The position numbers and the translations under genes are program-made. DNA of 64,000 nucleotides from Candidatus Zixiibacteriota bacterium. Its GTDB lineage: Bacteria; Zixibacteria; MSB-5A5; GN15; PGXB01. The stretch spans positions 82,971 to 146,970 of the forward strand of contig JAFGTT010000038.1 in NCBI GenBank assembly GCA_016933955.1. Reading direction: 5' to 3'. This document shows, one piece after another, positions 62,323 through 64,000 of this stretch. Within the stretch, counting starts at the first letter, position 1, and every line of letters begins with the position of its first letter. The notes beneath the pieces were generated by a model. That model had not been told where the DNA came from. It searched no databases and saw nothing but the letters and a program-made list of their open reading frames with translations.

Positions 62323-63669
62323 TCAGTTGTCGGGTGGGGGCGGAAAATCTGGAAGTGTTGTAATTCGGGGATCGCCAATTATATATAGGCCGCCAATATC
62401 ATATAATCCAATAGCATAGTATATATTTGTTTGATTTGTATCATAAGAATTATCCGAATATGACAAACTATCTTTCTTATAAATGGATGTTACAATATCA
62501 TCCTGTTCGGTTATAAGTTCATCGTATGAACGAAATATGGTATAGCATTCAAAATCATGCAATAGGCATGAATCCCACATTAATAATATGCCATCGCTAT
62601 AATACCATGCGATTAATGGAATAAGCTCAGTCGGAGCCGCATTCAAGGTAAAGTTGGAATCGATAGGTCCCAATGTCTCATGGTCAAATATGTCGAAAGA
62701 TAATATACGAAAATAGTATTTTGACGTATCAATCAAATTCTGTACATAATATGTCGTATCTTCAATATTGGAAATGGTGTCACTATGGTGTACGGTTAAA
62801 TACGTGATCGGCACTGCAGTATCATAGTACAACATATATCCGGCGAAATCCAGTTCATTGCTCCTATTCCAGATAACGCGGCATGTCGATTCATTGGTTC
62901 CCGAAAAATCTATTATTCCAATAGGCTGTGGATAAAAGAGCAATGTGTCCGTATAGCATATAACGGTACCTGATCCAACTGTATTATTATCAGTATCAGT
63001 GGCTTGCGCGTAGATAATATGGGCACTTTCATGCGAACACTCATGCGCATCCCATTGAATCTGGTAGGGGGGCATTATATCGACACCAATATATAGTGTG
63101 TCCGCAAAAAACTCCACCTTGATTATGCCCTTGTCATCGATTGCTTGCGCCTGAATGTATATCATGTCAGATATATATGACCCGTTCTGTGGAGATATTA
63201 TAGCAACTTGGGGCAGACCGGATATAGGTTCCCTGACAATATTTGATATTTCTGAGATATTGCCTGCATTATCCAATGTTTTAATTGCAAAACAATAATT
63301 ACTGTCGGGTATTAATCCAGTAACCAAAAATTGTTGGTTATTACCAGCAGTAATTGGTAATGGCATATAAGGGTTGGCATAAGCATTTGTCCAGTTTTTT
63401 AAAATATTACTATCTGTCGTAAAACGTAAATCATACTTTGTTGCCAAACCGCTATAGCCGTCATCCCCGGGAGCCATCCACGATAGCAGGCAGGTTGAAT
63501 CTACGGGTCCCAAAATTGTCAGGTTAAATATTTTTCCGGGCGGTATTATATCAATTTCGGCAGTATCTGTGCCCTTATTGGAATCACTACTACACCCCAT
63601 GATAATCATCGAATAACTAATCAAGGCCATTATAAAAGTGATAAAAAGTGAAATTGTTTTTTGGGTCAT
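62323..63669 (-). CDS. AT-rich secreted lipoprotein with fibronectin-type III and Ig-like domains
   Basis: 448 residues from the ATG at 63669 (GGAGG 10 nt upstream). Lipoprotein signal with Cys in SYSMIIMGCSSDSNK. Then FN3-like strands (GPVDSTCLLSWMAPGDDGYSG...FLVTGLIPDSNYCFAIKTLDNAGNISE), an Ig-like 'Big' domain (VAIISPQNGSYISDMIYIQAQAIDDKGIIKVEFFADT) and further FN3-like parts (CRVIWNRSNELDFAGYMLYYD). Codon use is clearly more AT-rich than in the neighbours (TAT, ATA and AAT abundant), and repeats border both sides, suggesting recent arrival. Likely outer-membrane surface protein. Function unknown. Confidence 0.8.
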   Translation of the reverse strand: MTQKTISLFITFIMALISYSMIIMGCSSDSNKGTDTAEIDIIPPGKIFNLTILGPVDSTCLLSWMAPGDDGYSGLATKYDLRFTTDSNILKNWTNAYANPYMPLPITAGNNQQFLVTGLIPDSNYCFAIKTLDNAGNISEISNIVREPISGLPQVAIISPQNGSYISDMIYIQAQAIDDKGIIKVEFFADTLYIGVDIMPPYQIQWDAHECSHESAHIIYAQATDTDNNTVGSGTVICYTDTLLFYPQPIGIIDFSGTNESTCRVIWNRSNELDFAGYMLYYDTAVPITYLTVHHSDTISNIEDTTYYVQNLIDTSKYYFRILSFDIFDHETLGPIDSNFTLNAAPTELIPLIAWYYSDGILLMWDSCLLHDFECYTIFRSYDELITEQDDIVTSIYKKDSLSYSDNSYDTNQTNIYYAIGLYDIGGLYIIGDPRITTLPDFPPPPDN

Positions 63670-63767
63670 TAATATATTTCCTCCATTCATCATTTTGTTG
63701 TCGGATTACTCACGAATTCGCCAAGTTTTGTTCGCTCGGGATTCGGCTTTTCAGAGGATAATATAAT

Positions 63768-63796
63768 AATAATTAGATAATAAGGCCATTTGTCAA
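63768..63796 (-). promoter_or_regulatory. Possible promoter of the AT-rich lipoprotein gene
   Basis: On the minus strand TTGACA, then ATTATT at 17 nt in a stretch of repeated TTATTA where the exact -10 cannot be fixed. Confidence 0.45.
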
Positions 63797-63871
63797 GAGG
63801 AAAGTGGGATTTGTTGCGGGAGTAATCCATGTTGGTGACAGAGGATGTCAGTGAAGGGATTGATGAGGGAG

Positions 63872-64000
63872 GATGGATTCCCGATCGGGTCGGGAATGAC
63901 GGAAAAGGGAAGCGGGAATGACGGAAAAGGGAAGGGAATGATGGAAAAGGGGGTCGGGAATGACATAGAAGAGCCGGGAATAACAGACTTTTTTCGGGAA
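63872..64000. repeat. Dispersed repeat copy 2 followed by degenerate tandem units
   Basis: The 32-bp unit (63872-63903) is followed by about five imperfect units of about 21 bases based on CGGGAATGACGGAAAAGGGA, continuing past the window end with GACTTTTTTCGGGAA. The units decay from left to right. No spacer variation of the CRISPR type is seen. Confidence 0.8.

Noticed and set aside
63872..64000. CRISPR array
   Set aside because: Units are contiguous and imperfect without regular unique spacers; no cas genes in the window.

Overview
The window is 64 kb of gene-dense bacterial chromosome. It has no rRNA, tRNA, CRISPR array, phage or insertion sequence that I can see. The gene content fits a diderm bacterium of the FCB group or a neighbouring candidate phylum such as Zixibacteria; the phylum is my inference. 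Reasons: a C-terminal secretion/FlgD-like tail with an NPFNP motif, an MlaEFD-type transporter and an MsbA-like exporter next to glycosyltransferases (an outer membrane with LPS-like glycolipid), an outer-membrane-barrel-like protein, and an anaerobe-style pyruvate:ferredoxin oxidoreductase beside a mitochondrial-type citrate synthase.

Layout. 1-8.2 kb: 3' part of a leucyl aminopeptidase, a secreted beta-propeller protein, a barrel-like protein, nifJ, dcd and an Rrf2 regulator. 8.4-13.5 kb: an operon-like run of a GlcD/GlcF-type fusion oxidoreductase, a cobalamin adenosyltransferase, an NDUFA9-like protein and trxB. 13.5-18 kb: an intergenic stretch with a strongly folding element, then two orphan sensor histidine kinases. 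18-29.6 kb (minus strand): citrate synthase, a second GlcD-like oxidase, an FmdB zinc ribbon, ATP-type PEP carboxykinase, NDP kinase, an aspartate-aminotransferase fusion, flotillin, phosphotransacetylase and release factor 2 with its programmed frameshift. 29.8-45.3 kb (plus strand): metal hydrolases, a DNA glycosylase, an M50 protease, a lipoprotein, MsbA-like ABC exporter, three glycosyltransferases, Rel/SpoT, a GT-C membrane protein, a TPR protein, ComF, XerC/D and a GGDEF-like protein. 45.3-49.6 kb (minus): a GT39-TPR protein and an OPT transporter. 50-55 kb: a secreted protein with a structured leader, a candidate small RNA, a PP-loop ATPase and mlaEFD. 55-64 kb: a VWA-like protein with an IPTL-type tail, an Lnt-like membrane protein, a DUF4097 repeat protein, malic enzyme-Pta fusion, biotin ligase, and an AT-rich secreted lipoprotein flanked by dispersed palindromic repeats.

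How it works together. Many genes sit around pyruvate, acetyl-CoA, oxaloacetate and malate (nifJ, pta, gltA, pckA, the aspartate aminotransferase fusion, maeB), alongside two flavin-linked 2-hydroxyacid dehydrogenase-like proteins. A second theme is envelope building and lipid transport. A third is signalling: Rel/SpoT, GGDEF-like, two kinases and Rrf2.

Most notable: a 780-residue fusion of an aspartate aminotransferase to a degenerate PEPCK/HPr-kinase-like domain, encoded two genes upstream of the true PEPCK; the intact prfB +1 frameshift site, which extends the gene beyond its simple reading frame; two or three unassigned structured RNA candidates; and a mosaic of palindromic repeats around the right-hand end. 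All family assignments are from reading motifs, not from database searches.
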